From: DALYJJ01 sp031969915
GTDB lineage: Bacteria; Acidobacteriota; Terriglobia; Bryobacterales; Bryobacteraceae
DNA length: 64,000 nt
Assembly (NCBI GenBank): GCA_031969915.1
Contig: DALYJJ010000019.1
Location: 1-64,000 of the forward strand
Reading direction: 5' to 3'
Shown here piece after piece: positions 57,989-64,000 of this stretch. The notes under the pieces are model-generated. The model saw nothing but the letters and a program-made list of their open reading frames with translations. It had not been told where the DNA came from and did not search any database. Made by a program: the position numbers and the translations under genes. Positions within the stretch are counted from its first letter, which is position 1, and the number at the start of each line of letters is the position of its first letter.

Positions 57989-58071
57989 GAGGGACGGCGG
58001 TAGAGCATCGTGTATCCCGGTTGCAGGAGGGTGTGCGGCAGGGGTAGACTGAAGAGTCGATACCCGCGATT

Positions 58072-58149
<78 letters not shown>

Positions 58150-58337
58150 ATTTCTCTTCAAACCAATCCTTTGCGGTCCTACAACTTGGAGCTGAAAGGC
58201 GCGAAAATCGCCGTTGTCCTTTTCTTGTTCTTGCCCTTTTCGTGCTTCGAACGCTAGGCGGGCTCCACAGGGCTCCCTTGGACAGACGTGCGATGTCGCG
58301 ACACTCGCACCCGGCATAGCTCGAACCGCCCTTTCTG

Positions 58338-58773
58338 ATCGTACACCTCAGGGTCGGCTTATCCACGTCCTACGCCGAGCATCCGGAATCCTCGCCGCTT
58401 TTTGGCACCGCGAAGAAATTCGGCGCGCTGCAGTTCGGCACCTGGGCGACGGAATTCCATCCCAAGGCCTCGCCGTTGTCCAATGAGACCGTGTTGATCA
58501 AGCATCGCGTCAGCGCGCTCCATGGAACGGCGCTCGACCTGGTGCTGCGGGTGAATGGGGTTCACCAGCTGCTGGTTTGCGGGGTCGCCATGGATCTGGC
58601 GGTGCAGGCGGCGGCGCGCGACGCCCGCGACCGGGACTACCAAGGTGACGGTGGTTGCCGATTGCTGCGGCGCTGCGAGTGACGAGGATCACGAGCAGTT
58701 TCTGCGAACGCTCGCGAGAATCGCGACGGTGGCGCCGGTCGGCAACCTGAGTCTGGCGGCGCCGACTCGCTGA
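58338..58773 (+). pseudogene. Isochorismatase-family hydrolase remnant
   Basis: Frame 58338-58682 reads as the middle of a cysteine-hydrolase (isochorismatase) protein: IVHLRVGLSTSYAEHPESS, LFGTAKKFGALQFGTWATEF, LIKHRVSALHGTALDLVLR, LLVCGVAMDLAVQAAARDA with the nucleophile region altered (CGVAMD). At about 58640 a one-base shift moves the remainder to another frame (KVTVVADCCGAASDEDHEQF, LRTLARIATVAPVGNLSL) up to 58773. The N-terminal catalytic Asp part is missing. Frameshift and truncation indicate a pseudogene. Confidence 0.8.
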
Positions 58774-58808
58774 AACGCGTGCGCACAAGCGGAACACGCC
58801 AACAGCGA

Positions 58809-59510
58809 TCAGACTGCGCCAGGGCTGCCACCTTCTTCCGCTGTGTGCCGCCCTCTACACAGCTCGATGAAGGCCGGCATGACGTCGGCCAAGCGGTTGT
58901 AACTCCGCTCGAAAAACATCAGCGCCACGCTGAGATTGATGACGCCGATGTTCTTGGGTCGGTCGATGCCGCAGATGTTTCTACCGAAGCCGGTCCAGAG
59001 GTTCGGCGGGTCCGGCTTCGAGTAGAGCAGGGCTGTTCCCGCCCAATTGGGATGGGAAAACTCGCTCAGTAGGTCGTATTGTTGCCGGAATCCCTCCACA
59101 TCCTTTTCAACGCGATCGATGAAAGTCATAACGCTGATGGCCTGGGGCATCACGGGGTCAGTCCTGCTGCCTATGGCCAGGCGAATCAGGTAATCGTCGA
59201 TGTCTCCCACGGCCTTGGCCTTCAACGCGGCGTCGATCTTCGCACATAGATACCAGAGGCCCGAACTCGTCTCAACGGCCGCGCGGGTCAGGAGAATGGC
59301 GTTTGCAAGCCTGTCTTTCTCGAAGTCCTCGTAAGCGCCGCGAACCAGTTCTGCCATTCTCCAGATGAGCGCCTCGCGATAGATCAGGGCTTTGAACGGC
59401 AGCTTTGAATCCGGAGACACCATGGCGTCCACACGGCCCGGCAGGTGGGCTTCGATCAGTTCAAGCCTGCTGCGGATCTCCTCCATAAGTTCGGCGAGCG
59501 ATATTTCCAT
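58809..59510 (-). CDS. Hypothetical helical protein (HEPN/DUF5677-like)
   Basis: A 233-residue, mostly helical, soluble protein. The pattern AILLTRAAVETSSGLWYLCAKI and LLSEFSHPNWAGTAL resembles DUF5677/HEPN-type proteins, where an Arg-rich or His motif can make an RNase site; here SHPN is present but no full RxxxxH motif is evident. Function unknown. It sits in an accessory stretch with toxin-antitoxin genes, so a defence or stress role is possible. Confidence 0.6.
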   Translation of the reverse strand: MEISLAELMEEIRSRLELIEAHLPGRVDAMVSPDSKLPFKALIYREALIWRMAELVRGAYEDFEKDRLANAILLTRAAVETSSGLWYLCAKIDAALKAKAVGDIDDYLIRLAIGSRTDPVMPQAISVMTFIDRVEKDVEGFRQQYDLLSEFSHPNWAGTALLYSKPDPPNLWTGFGRNICGIDRPKNIGVINLSVALMFFERSYNRLADVMPAFIELCRGRHTAEEGGSPGAV

Positions 59511-59586
59511 GCGGTGACCCTTCTAATTTAGATCACGATCCGCTCGACCTCGTCCAGCGAAATCTCGACAGCGTGATCGCCTTGCA

Positions 59587-59961
59587 TCAGCGGAACACGT
59601 GGATGGACAGCGATGGTAAGTAATGAATTCGGTTCGCCCACTCCGTTTCACGCGAGGCCGACCAGATGACGAGCAGCGATTCGACAATCTCGCCAACCGA
59701 CGCGCTCGGCAACGCCAGCAGCACTCCAGGACTCCTTAGGCCTGATGCGGCTCTCGCGGCGAAGTGGACCGTCATTGTGCTCTTGTCGTGTGACACGAGC
59801 ACCCTGCCCTCGCGTGCGGCAAGTTCGAGTACTTCAGGATCGGACAGCCCGCCGAGGCCGGCGTCGTTGGCAGCCTTGAAGTCGATGGATGGTTCACGAA
59901 GGCGGACACCCCGGACGATGGCATAGTTCAAGTCAGCGTCCGCAAGGAAGCGAACACTCAC
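59587..59961 (-). CDS. DUF5615 PIN-like toxin
   Basis: A 124-residue protein of the DUF5615 family, a PIN-like nuclease fold. Conserved acidic residues appear in FLADADLNYAIVRGV, GLSDPEVLELAAREGRVLVS and HDKSTM. It overlaps the DUF433 gene by four bases (ATGA). DUF433-DUF5615 pairs are predicted toxin-antitoxin systems in which the DUF5615 protein is the toxin. All acidic residues expected appear intact. Confidence 0.85.
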   Translation of the reverse strand: MSVRFLADADLNYAIVRGVRLREPSIDFKAANDAGLGGLSDPEVLELAAREGRVLVSHDKSTMTVHFAARAASGLRSPGVLLALPSASVGEIVESLLVIWSASRETEWANRIHYLPSLSIHVFR

Positions 59962-60275
59962 TGTCTTGGCTTGCTCAATTCGTCGCGCGCCTGTTGGAGC
60001 CGGCGCCAGAGTTCAGGATTGGCCTCACTTAGCGGAATACTCGATTCCTGGATTCTGCGCTCCTCGTTTTCCAGGTAGGCGCGAACCTCGGCCTGATGGT
60101 CCAAATAGAATGCGATGGCACCGTAGATCTGCGGCAATCTCAGCAGCGGGAAGTCTTTCTGGATCGCCTCAGGCGAGTTGCCCCGCTCGAACGAGTACAC
60201 AACCGAGTCGAGGGACACGCGGGTGCCAGTGACGTAATACCCGCCGTTCCGTTCCTCGATGTACTCGCTGGTCAT
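59958..60275 (-). CDS. DUF433 antitoxin
   Basis: A 105-residue protein with a DUF433 helix-turn-helix (YIEERNGGYYVTGTRVSLDS, GNSPEAIQKDFPLLRLPQIY), followed by a helical tail that would wrap its toxin. ATG 60275 has AGAGGAG upstream, so the longer frame to 60356 is rejected. It is the first gene of the pair with DUF5615, four bases overlapped. Confidence 0.85.
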   Translation of the reverse strand: MTSEYIEERNGGYYVTGTRVSLDSVVYSFERGNSPEAIQKDFPLLRLPQIYGAIAFYLDHQAEVRAYLENEERRIQESSIPLSEANPELWRRLQQARDELSKPRQ

Positions 60276-60291
60276 GGAAATCTCCTCTATT

Positions 60292-60486
60292 CTATCGCGC
60301 GGGGTGAAGGCAACGGGCAATCCGACGATGCCCAATGCCATTCCTACCCTGTGCATAGACCGTCTTATCGTAGACGATGTGCAGGGTGCCGTCCCGGACG
60401 TACTCCCAGCGCACGCGCAATTGGAAGCTCTGCGCGGCCGCCGCAGAGAAATAGCGGGTCTCCTCGCGACTCAGGATTGAGAGCAC
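60292..60486 (-). pseudogene. Decayed coding fragment
   Basis: A 64-residue minus-strand frame with protein-like content (FQLRVRWEYVRDGTLHIVYD) directly upstream of the DUF433 gene. There is no recognisable start context or family. It is probably a remnant of a larger gene and not a functional unit. Confidence 0.35.
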
Positions 60487-60489
60487 AGC

Positions 60490-60672
60490 CTACAAGGTAC
60501 CGAGGCCTAACGGACGGTTCGGATTGAGCAGCAGAGTGGTCATTGCGGTGCTGCCGGAGTTCCTCCGCAAGTGGGTCTTGCTGAGAGTGGATCGGCGGGA
60601 AGCGAGCAAGCACCCGGTTCCCAATTCGGCACCATAGGTGCGGAGGTATGACGAGATGGTTTCAAGGGACAT
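60490..60672 (-). pseudogene. N-terminal fragment of a larger protein (frameshifted)
   Basis: The frame from ATG 60672 begins MSLETISSYLRTYGAELG. A one-base shift then continues in another frame as VLARFPPIHSQQDPLAEELR before decaying. Joined, they read like the start of an accessory-element helicase of the type that begins with a short ...YG..LG.R.L..FPPLHS.. region, but that identification is from memory and weak. Either way it is a broken gene. Confidence 0.4.
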
Positions 60673-60723
60673 GGCCTACCTCGTTTTGGTGGCATGCCGG
60701 CTGGCTTTACGCTGGAATCAGCC

Positions 60724-61782
60724 ATGAACGAATCTCTTGAGAACACCGCGGACTACCAGAGACTGCTCGACGACATCAAGACTCAGATCAGGACCGCCCA
60801 GGTCCGGGCCGGATTGGCCGTCAACAGGGAACTCGTTCTGCTGTACTGGTCGATCGGCCGGGAGATTCTCGTTCGTCAGGAACGGGAGGGCTGGGGAGCC
60901 AAGGTGATCGATTCGCTGGCGCGTGATCTGCACCAGTCGTTCCCCGAGATGAAAGGGCTATCGCCCCGTAACCTCAAGTACATGAGGGCCTTCGCGGAGG
61001 CGTGGCCGGACGGAAAAACTGTGCAACAGCTTGTTGCACAAATTCCGTGGGGACACAACGTCCGGCTCCTCGACTATGTGAAGTCGCCCGAGGAGCGTCG
61101 TTGGTACGTCGAGCAGACCATCGCGAATGGCTGGAGCCGTAACGTATTGATTCTTCAAATCGAATCCGGGCTCTATCGTCGGCAGGGCAAAGCCATCTCG
61201 AACTTCCAGTCCGCTCTTCCCCAGCCGCAATCGGACTTGGCACAGCAAATCCTCAAGGACCCCTACAACTTCGACTTCCTTACACTAGACAAGGAAGCCC
61301 GCGAACGCGATATCGAACGCGGTCTCCTCGACCACCTGCGGCAATTCCTCCTGGAACTCGGTTCCGGCTTTGCCTTTGTCGGAAGTCAGGTACCGTTGGA
61401 GGTCGGAGGCGAAGACTATCGCCTCGACCTGCTCTTCTACCACCTCAAGCTCAGATCGTACATTGTCGCGGAAGTAAAATCGGGCACCTTCCGCCCCGAG
61501 TACGCCGGCAAGATGAACTTCTACCTGTCCGCCGTTGATGATCTCCTGCGGCATCCCAGCGACCAGCCAAGCATCGGCCTGATCCTTTGCCGGTCGAAGC
61601 AAGGCGTCGTAGTGGAATACGCGCTTCGCGACATCGGGAAACCGATGGGAATCGCGGAGTTCAGGCTAACCGAGAGTCTCCCCGATAGCCTTAAGTCCAC
61701 GCTGCCCTCCATCGAGGAACTGGAGTCTGAACTCGACGCGCGAACTCAGGATGACGGGACATCCCACGAACCTTCGTCCTAA
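60724..61782 (+). CDS. DUF1016 (YhcG-type) PD-(D/E)XK nuclease
   Basis: A 352-residue protein of the DUF1016 family. The N-terminal helical domain has LAVNRELVLLYWSIGREIL, LARDLHQSFPEMKGLSPRNL and IPWGHN. The C-terminal nuclease-fold domain has YRLDLLFYHLKLRSYIVAEVK with the catalytic Asp and E-x-K. YhcG-like proteins occur in genomic islands and beside restriction systems, with a presumed DNA-cleaving or repair role. The codon use and island neighbours suggest transfer. ATG 60724 is preferred because it begins the conserved N-terminus; a 10-residue extension is possible. Confidence 0.85.
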   Translation: MNESLENTADYQRLLDDIKTQIRTAQVRAGLAVNRELVLLYWSIGREILVRQEREGWGAKVIDSLARDLHQSFPEMKGLSPRNLKYMRAFAEAWPDGKTVQQLVAQIPWGHNVRLLDYVKSPEERRWYVEQTIANGWSRNVLILQIESGLYRRQGKAISNFQSALPQPQSDLAQQILKDPYNFDFLTLDKEARERDIERGLLDHLRQFLLELGSGFAFVGSQVPLEVGGEDYRLDLLFYHLKLRSYIVAEVKSGTFRPEYAGKMNFYLSAVDDLLRHPSDQPSIGLILCRSKQGVVVEYALRDIGKPMGIAEFRLTESLPDSLKSTLPSIEELESELDARTQDDGTSHEPSS

Positions 61783-61831
61783 GCATTCGCAGTTTCTTGT
61801 CCGCAGCGCCGGATCGACGCGGATTTCCATC

Positions 61832-61837
61832 TATAGT
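61832..61837 (+). promoter_or_regulatory. -10 element (TATAGT) before Rrf2 gene
   Basis: TATAGT lies 20 bases before the TTG start at 61858. The stretch ACTAGGG following it could form part of an Rrf2-type operator. No clear -35. Confidence 0.35.
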
Positions 61838-61857
61838 AGGACTAGGGTGATTCCGGT

Positions 61858-62280
61858 TTGAAGATCTCCGTCAAGGGCGAATACGCTCTCCACGCCATTT
61901 TCGATCTCGCGCTCGAAAGCCACGGCCAGCCGGTCCGCATCGCCGACATCGCGCGGCGGCAGAAGATCCCGCAGAAATTCCTGGAGTTGATTCTCGCGAG
62001 CCTGAAGCACGGTGGGTTCGTGGAATCGCGGCGGGGTGCTGAGGGCGGCTACCTGCTGGCTCGCGACGCGAAGACGATTCTGGTGGGCGAGGTGCTCCGA
62101 TATGTCGAAGGGGGCGAGCGCGGGCCGAAGCGGACCAAGCGGGCCGAGACACCGTTCACGGGGCTCTGGCTGAAGGTCGATCGGGCCGTGTCGGAGGTGG
62201 TGGACCGGACCTCGTTCGACGATCTGGCGCAAGGCTGGCGCGAGCGCGAGCAACGCTACATCCCGAACTGGGAGATCTGA
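61858..62280 (+). CDS. Rrf2-family regulator (CymR-like)
   Basis: A 140-residue winged-helix regulator. The N-terminal helix-turn-helix has VKGEYALHAIFDLAL, ADIARRQKIPQKFLELILASL and the wing GGFVESRRGAEGGYLLAR. It has no Cys cluster, so it should not sense via an Fe-S cluster as IscR does. It lies 32 bases before cysK, as CymR-type cysteine regulators do, and probably controls it in response to cysteine status. The start is TTG. Confidence 0.88.
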   Translation: MKISVKGEYALHAIFDLALESHGQPVRIADIARRQKIPQKFLELILASLKHGGFVESRRGAEGGYLLARDAKTILVGEVLRYVEGGERGPKRTKRAETPFTGLWLKVDRAVSEVVDRTSFDDLAQGWREREQRYIPNWEI

Positions 62281-62312
62281 ACCGGAGTGAGAATTCGAAC
62301 GGGGGACAGCTT

Positions 62313-63269
62313 GTGATCTACCAAGACAACTCATTCGCGATCGGCAACACGCCGCTGGTGAAGCTGAATCGGGTGACGAACGGCGCGGGAGCGACGGTGC
62401 TGGCGAAGATCGAAGGCCGCAACCCGGCGTATTCGGTGAAGTGCCGCATCGGGGCGTCGATGATCTGGGACGCCGAGAAGCGCGGGGTCCTCAAGCCGGG
62501 CAAGGAACTGATTGAGCCGACCAGCGGCAACACCGGAATCGCCTTGGCGTTTGTCGCCGCGGCGCGCGGGTACCCGATTACGCTCACGATGCCGGAGACG
62601 ATGTCGCTGGAGCGGCGCAAGGTGCTGCAGGTGCTCGGGGCCAAACTGGTGCTCACCGAGGGGCCGCTGGGAATGAAGGGCGCCATCGGCAAGGCCGAAG
62701 AGATGCTGGCGTCGGACCCCTCCCGCTACGTCCTGCTGCAGCAGTTCAAGAACCCCGCCAACCCCGAGATCCACTTCCGCACCACGGGACCGGAGATCTG
62801 GAACGATACGGAGGGCAACGTCGACGTGCTGGTGTCCGGCGTGGGCACCGGGGGGACCATCACCGGCGTCTCGCGCTACTTCAAACTGGAGAAGAAGAGG
62901 CCGCTGCTGTCCATCGCCGTGGAGCCCGCGGCGAGCCCCGTGATTTCGCAGACGCTGCGAGGCGAAGCTCCCGCGCCCAGGCCCCACAAGATCCAAGGTA
63001 TCGGCGCGGGTTTCATTCCCGACACGCTCGACCTCAAGATGGTGGACCGTGTGGAGACCGTGACCAACGAGGAGGCGATCGACATGGCTCGCCGCCTGGC
63101 CAAGGAAGAAGGCATCCTCTGCGGCATCTCCTGCGGGGCCGCCGCCGCCGCCGCCGTACGAGTGGCCGGCGAACCGGAGATGCGTGGGAAGACGATCGTG
63201 GTGGTTCTGCCCGATGCCGCAGAACGATACTTGACTTCTGTACTCTTTGAGGGTATGTTCGCTGATTAA
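62313..63269 (+). CDS. cysK: Cysteine synthase A
   Basis: A 318-residue PLP enzyme that makes cysteine from O-acetylserine and sulfide. The Schiff-base lysine lies in NPAYSVKCRIG, the substrate loop is PTSGNTGIALA, the phosphate-binding loop is GVGTGGTITG, and GISCGAAAAAA occurs near the end. Length and order match CysK/CysM enzymes. GTG start with ribosome site GGGGGAC-like. It forms an operon with the Rrf2 regulator. Confidence 0.96.
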   Translation: MIYQDNSFAIGNTPLVKLNRVTNGAGATVLAKIEGRNPAYSVKCRIGASMIWDAEKRGVLKPGKELIEPTSGNTGIALAFVAAARGYPITLTMPETMSLERRKVLQVLGAKLVLTEGPLGMKGAIGKAEEMLASDPSRYVLLQQFKNPANPEIHFRTTGPEIWNDTEGNVDVLVSGVGTGGTITGVSRYFKLEKKRPLLSIAVEPAASPVISQTLRGEAPAPRPHKIQGIGAGFIPDTLDLKMVDRVETVTNEEAIDMARRLAKEEGILCGISCGAAAAAAVRVAGEPEMRGKTIVVVLPDAAERYLTSVLFEGMFAD

Positions 63270-63285
63270 GGAATCGTATTTCAGT

Positions 63286-63332
63286 GGGCGGGTGTGCTGA
63301 TTCCCTTCGGAATCGGGGGAGCGCACCCGCCC
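63286..63332 (+). terminator. Long hairpin after cysK
   Basis: GGGCGGGTGTGCT (63286-63298) pairs with AGCGCACCCGCCC (63320-63332) with one G-U pair. A small inner GATTCC/GGAATC stem lies inside. It starts 17 bases after the cysK stop and lacks a T-run. It may stabilise the cysK mRNA 3' end or pause polymerase before the terminator below. Confidence 0.5.
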
Positions 63333-63366
63333 TTCGTAACGGGGATTGACTGTTATACGTACCGAG

Positions 63367-63400
63367 CAGCCCGCGGGGTTACCTGCGGGCTGTTTTTTTT
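63367..63400 (+). terminator. Rho-independent terminator
   Basis: CAGCCCGC (63367-63374) pairs with GCGGGCTG (63385-63392), extended by three inner pairs and a GTTA loop, and is followed by eight T (63393-63400). It ends the Rrf2-cysK transcript and separates it from the DUF72 promoter. Confidence 0.95.
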
Positions 63401-63402
63401 GC

Positions 63403-63451
63403 TTGACGCCCGCGTGTTCGCCTTTTATTCTAGTAGCAAAGAAAAGGCGAA
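63403..63451 (+). promoter_or_regulatory. Promoter and operator of DUF72 gene
   Basis: TTGACG (63403-63408) and TATTCT (63426-63431) are separated by 17 bases. A perfect 10-base inverted repeat TTCGCCTTTT (63417-63426) / AAAAGGCGAA (63442-63451) spans the -10 box, a strong candidate repressor operator. Confidence 0.65.
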
Positions 63452-63467
63452 AACGGAGGTTTGCGCC

Positions 63468-64000
63468 ATGGATGCTTCTCCCTGCATCGTTCGCTGCGGC
63501 ACCGCTGGATGGTCGTATCCGCACTGGAACGGAGCCGTGTACCCGAAACCGAAGCCGCGCGGTTTCCATCCGCTGGAGTTTCTGGCGGCGGAGTTCGACG
63601 TGGTAGAAGTGAACTCGAGCTTCTATCAGCCGTTTCGTCCGGAAATCGCACGGCTTTGGGTGTCGCGCGTGGAGGCCAACCGGGCCTTTCGCTTCACGGT
63701 AAAGCTGGGCCGGCAGTTCACCCACGAGCGCGAACTCAACGGAGCTGATGCCGAGGAATGGAAAGAGGGCCCGCGAGTGCTGCAACAGGCGGGCCGGTTG
63801 GGCTGCGTGCTCATGCAGTTTCCGTGGTCGTTCCGGTTCACGGCGGAGAATCGGGAGTTCCTGGTCCAGGCTCGGCGCCTCTTCGGCGAGTTCCCGTTGG
63901 TGGCCGAGTTTCGCCACGCCAGTTGGATGCGGGAAGAGGCGCTCGGCGTGTTGATCGATTACCGCGTCGGCTTCGCGAACATCGATCAGCCGGCGTTCGA
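63468..64000 (+). CDS. DUF72 (YecE-like) protein, partial
   Basis: The first 177 residues of a DUF72-family protein, running off the window end. The family start is RCGTAGWSYPHWNGAVYP, followed by FLAAEFDVVEVNSSFYQPF, RFTVKLGRQFTHER and VLMQFPWSFRF, then AEFRHASWM. It is a TIM-barrel of unknown function. ATG 63468 has GGAGGT seven bases upstream. The operator upstream suggests a regulated, perhaps stress-linked gene. Confidence 0.9.
   Translation, partial: MDASPCIVRCGTAGWSYPHWNGAVYPKPKPRGFHPLEFLAAEFDVVEVNSSFYQPFRPEIARLWVSRVEANRAFRFTVKLGRQFTHERELNGADAEEWKEGPRVLQQAGRLGCVLMQFPWSFRFTAENREFLVQARRLFGEFPLVAEFRHASWMREEALGVLIDYRVGFANIDQPAF

Noticed and set aside
62281..62312. Riboswitch upstream of cysK
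   Set aside because: Only 32 bases separate the Rrf2 stop from cysK, too little for a SAM or other riboswitch; control by the Rrf2 protein is simpler.

Overview
The window is a high-GC bacterial chromosome segment. It most resembles an acidobacterium of the Bryobacterales / Candidatus Solibacter type. The main evidence is the large exported protein at 22203-25628, whose C-terminal half-domain reads like the TIGR03437 family (named for its expansion in Solibacter). Supporting evidence is the abundance of exported hydrolases, carboxypeptidase-regulatory-like and BNR-repeat proteins, twin-arginine-exported enzymes and glycoside hydrolases. Taxonomy is inferred; no rRNA gene is present.

Layout. 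1-5.3 kb: a serine beta-lactamase that looks like a class D unit fused to a class A unit, a Tat-exported threonine-aldolase-like protein, an M28 peptidase and a DtxR/MntR regulator, ending at tRNA-Pro(GGG). 5.5-9.9 kb: accessory stretch with an Mrr-like nuclease, a membrane-anchored amidohydrolase and a toxin-antitoxin locus with a broken PIN toxin behind a set of palindromes. 9.9-19.6 kb: a compact type II secretion operon, gspF-G-H-I-J-K-L-M-C-x-D, with translational overlaps, no gspE beside it and a secretin carrying a Gly/Met-rich insert. 20.1-25.6 kb: two large exported proteins, plausible clients of that machine. 25.8-30.7 kb: hypothetical and exported proteins and an M20 dipeptidase. 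30.8-35.2 kb: pyrE-truA-BNR protein operon. 35.5-37.5 kb: a TolC-like channel. 37.6-38.3 kb: a gene-poor stretch holding a strongly structured RNA with its own promoter and terminator (6S-like candidate) and a small ORF. 38.3-42.9 kb: nifJ with a dihydroorotate-dehydrogenase-like partner. 43.3-50.5 kb: zinc-ribbon membrane protein, POTRA-HEAT protein, isomerase-SDR-thioredoxin operon, galU, TPR and beta-barrel proteins. 50.5-52.9 kb: a DUF4157 protein with two HExxH sites and a peptidoglycan-binding domain. 52.9-58.0 kb: DapA-like aldolase, GH31 and GH127 enzymes, a plant-polysaccharide cluster. 58.1-61.8 kb: tRNA-Pro(CGG) followed by a decayed island (isochorismatase pseudogene, DUF433/DUF5615 toxin-antitoxin pair, gene fragments, DUF1016 nuclease). 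61.8-64 kb: Rrf2 regulator, cysK and a partial DUF72 gene.

The genes suggest a heterotroph that secretes enzymes and large repeat proteins through a type II system, takes up plant-derived sugars and peptides, and has pyruvate:ferredoxin oxidoreductase. Both tRNA-Pro genes are followed by accessory or defence genes. Several promoters have a -10 hexamer exactly six bases before the start codon, which predicts leaderless mRNAs. Two loci carry tandem heptamer arrays that reverse orientation in the middle.
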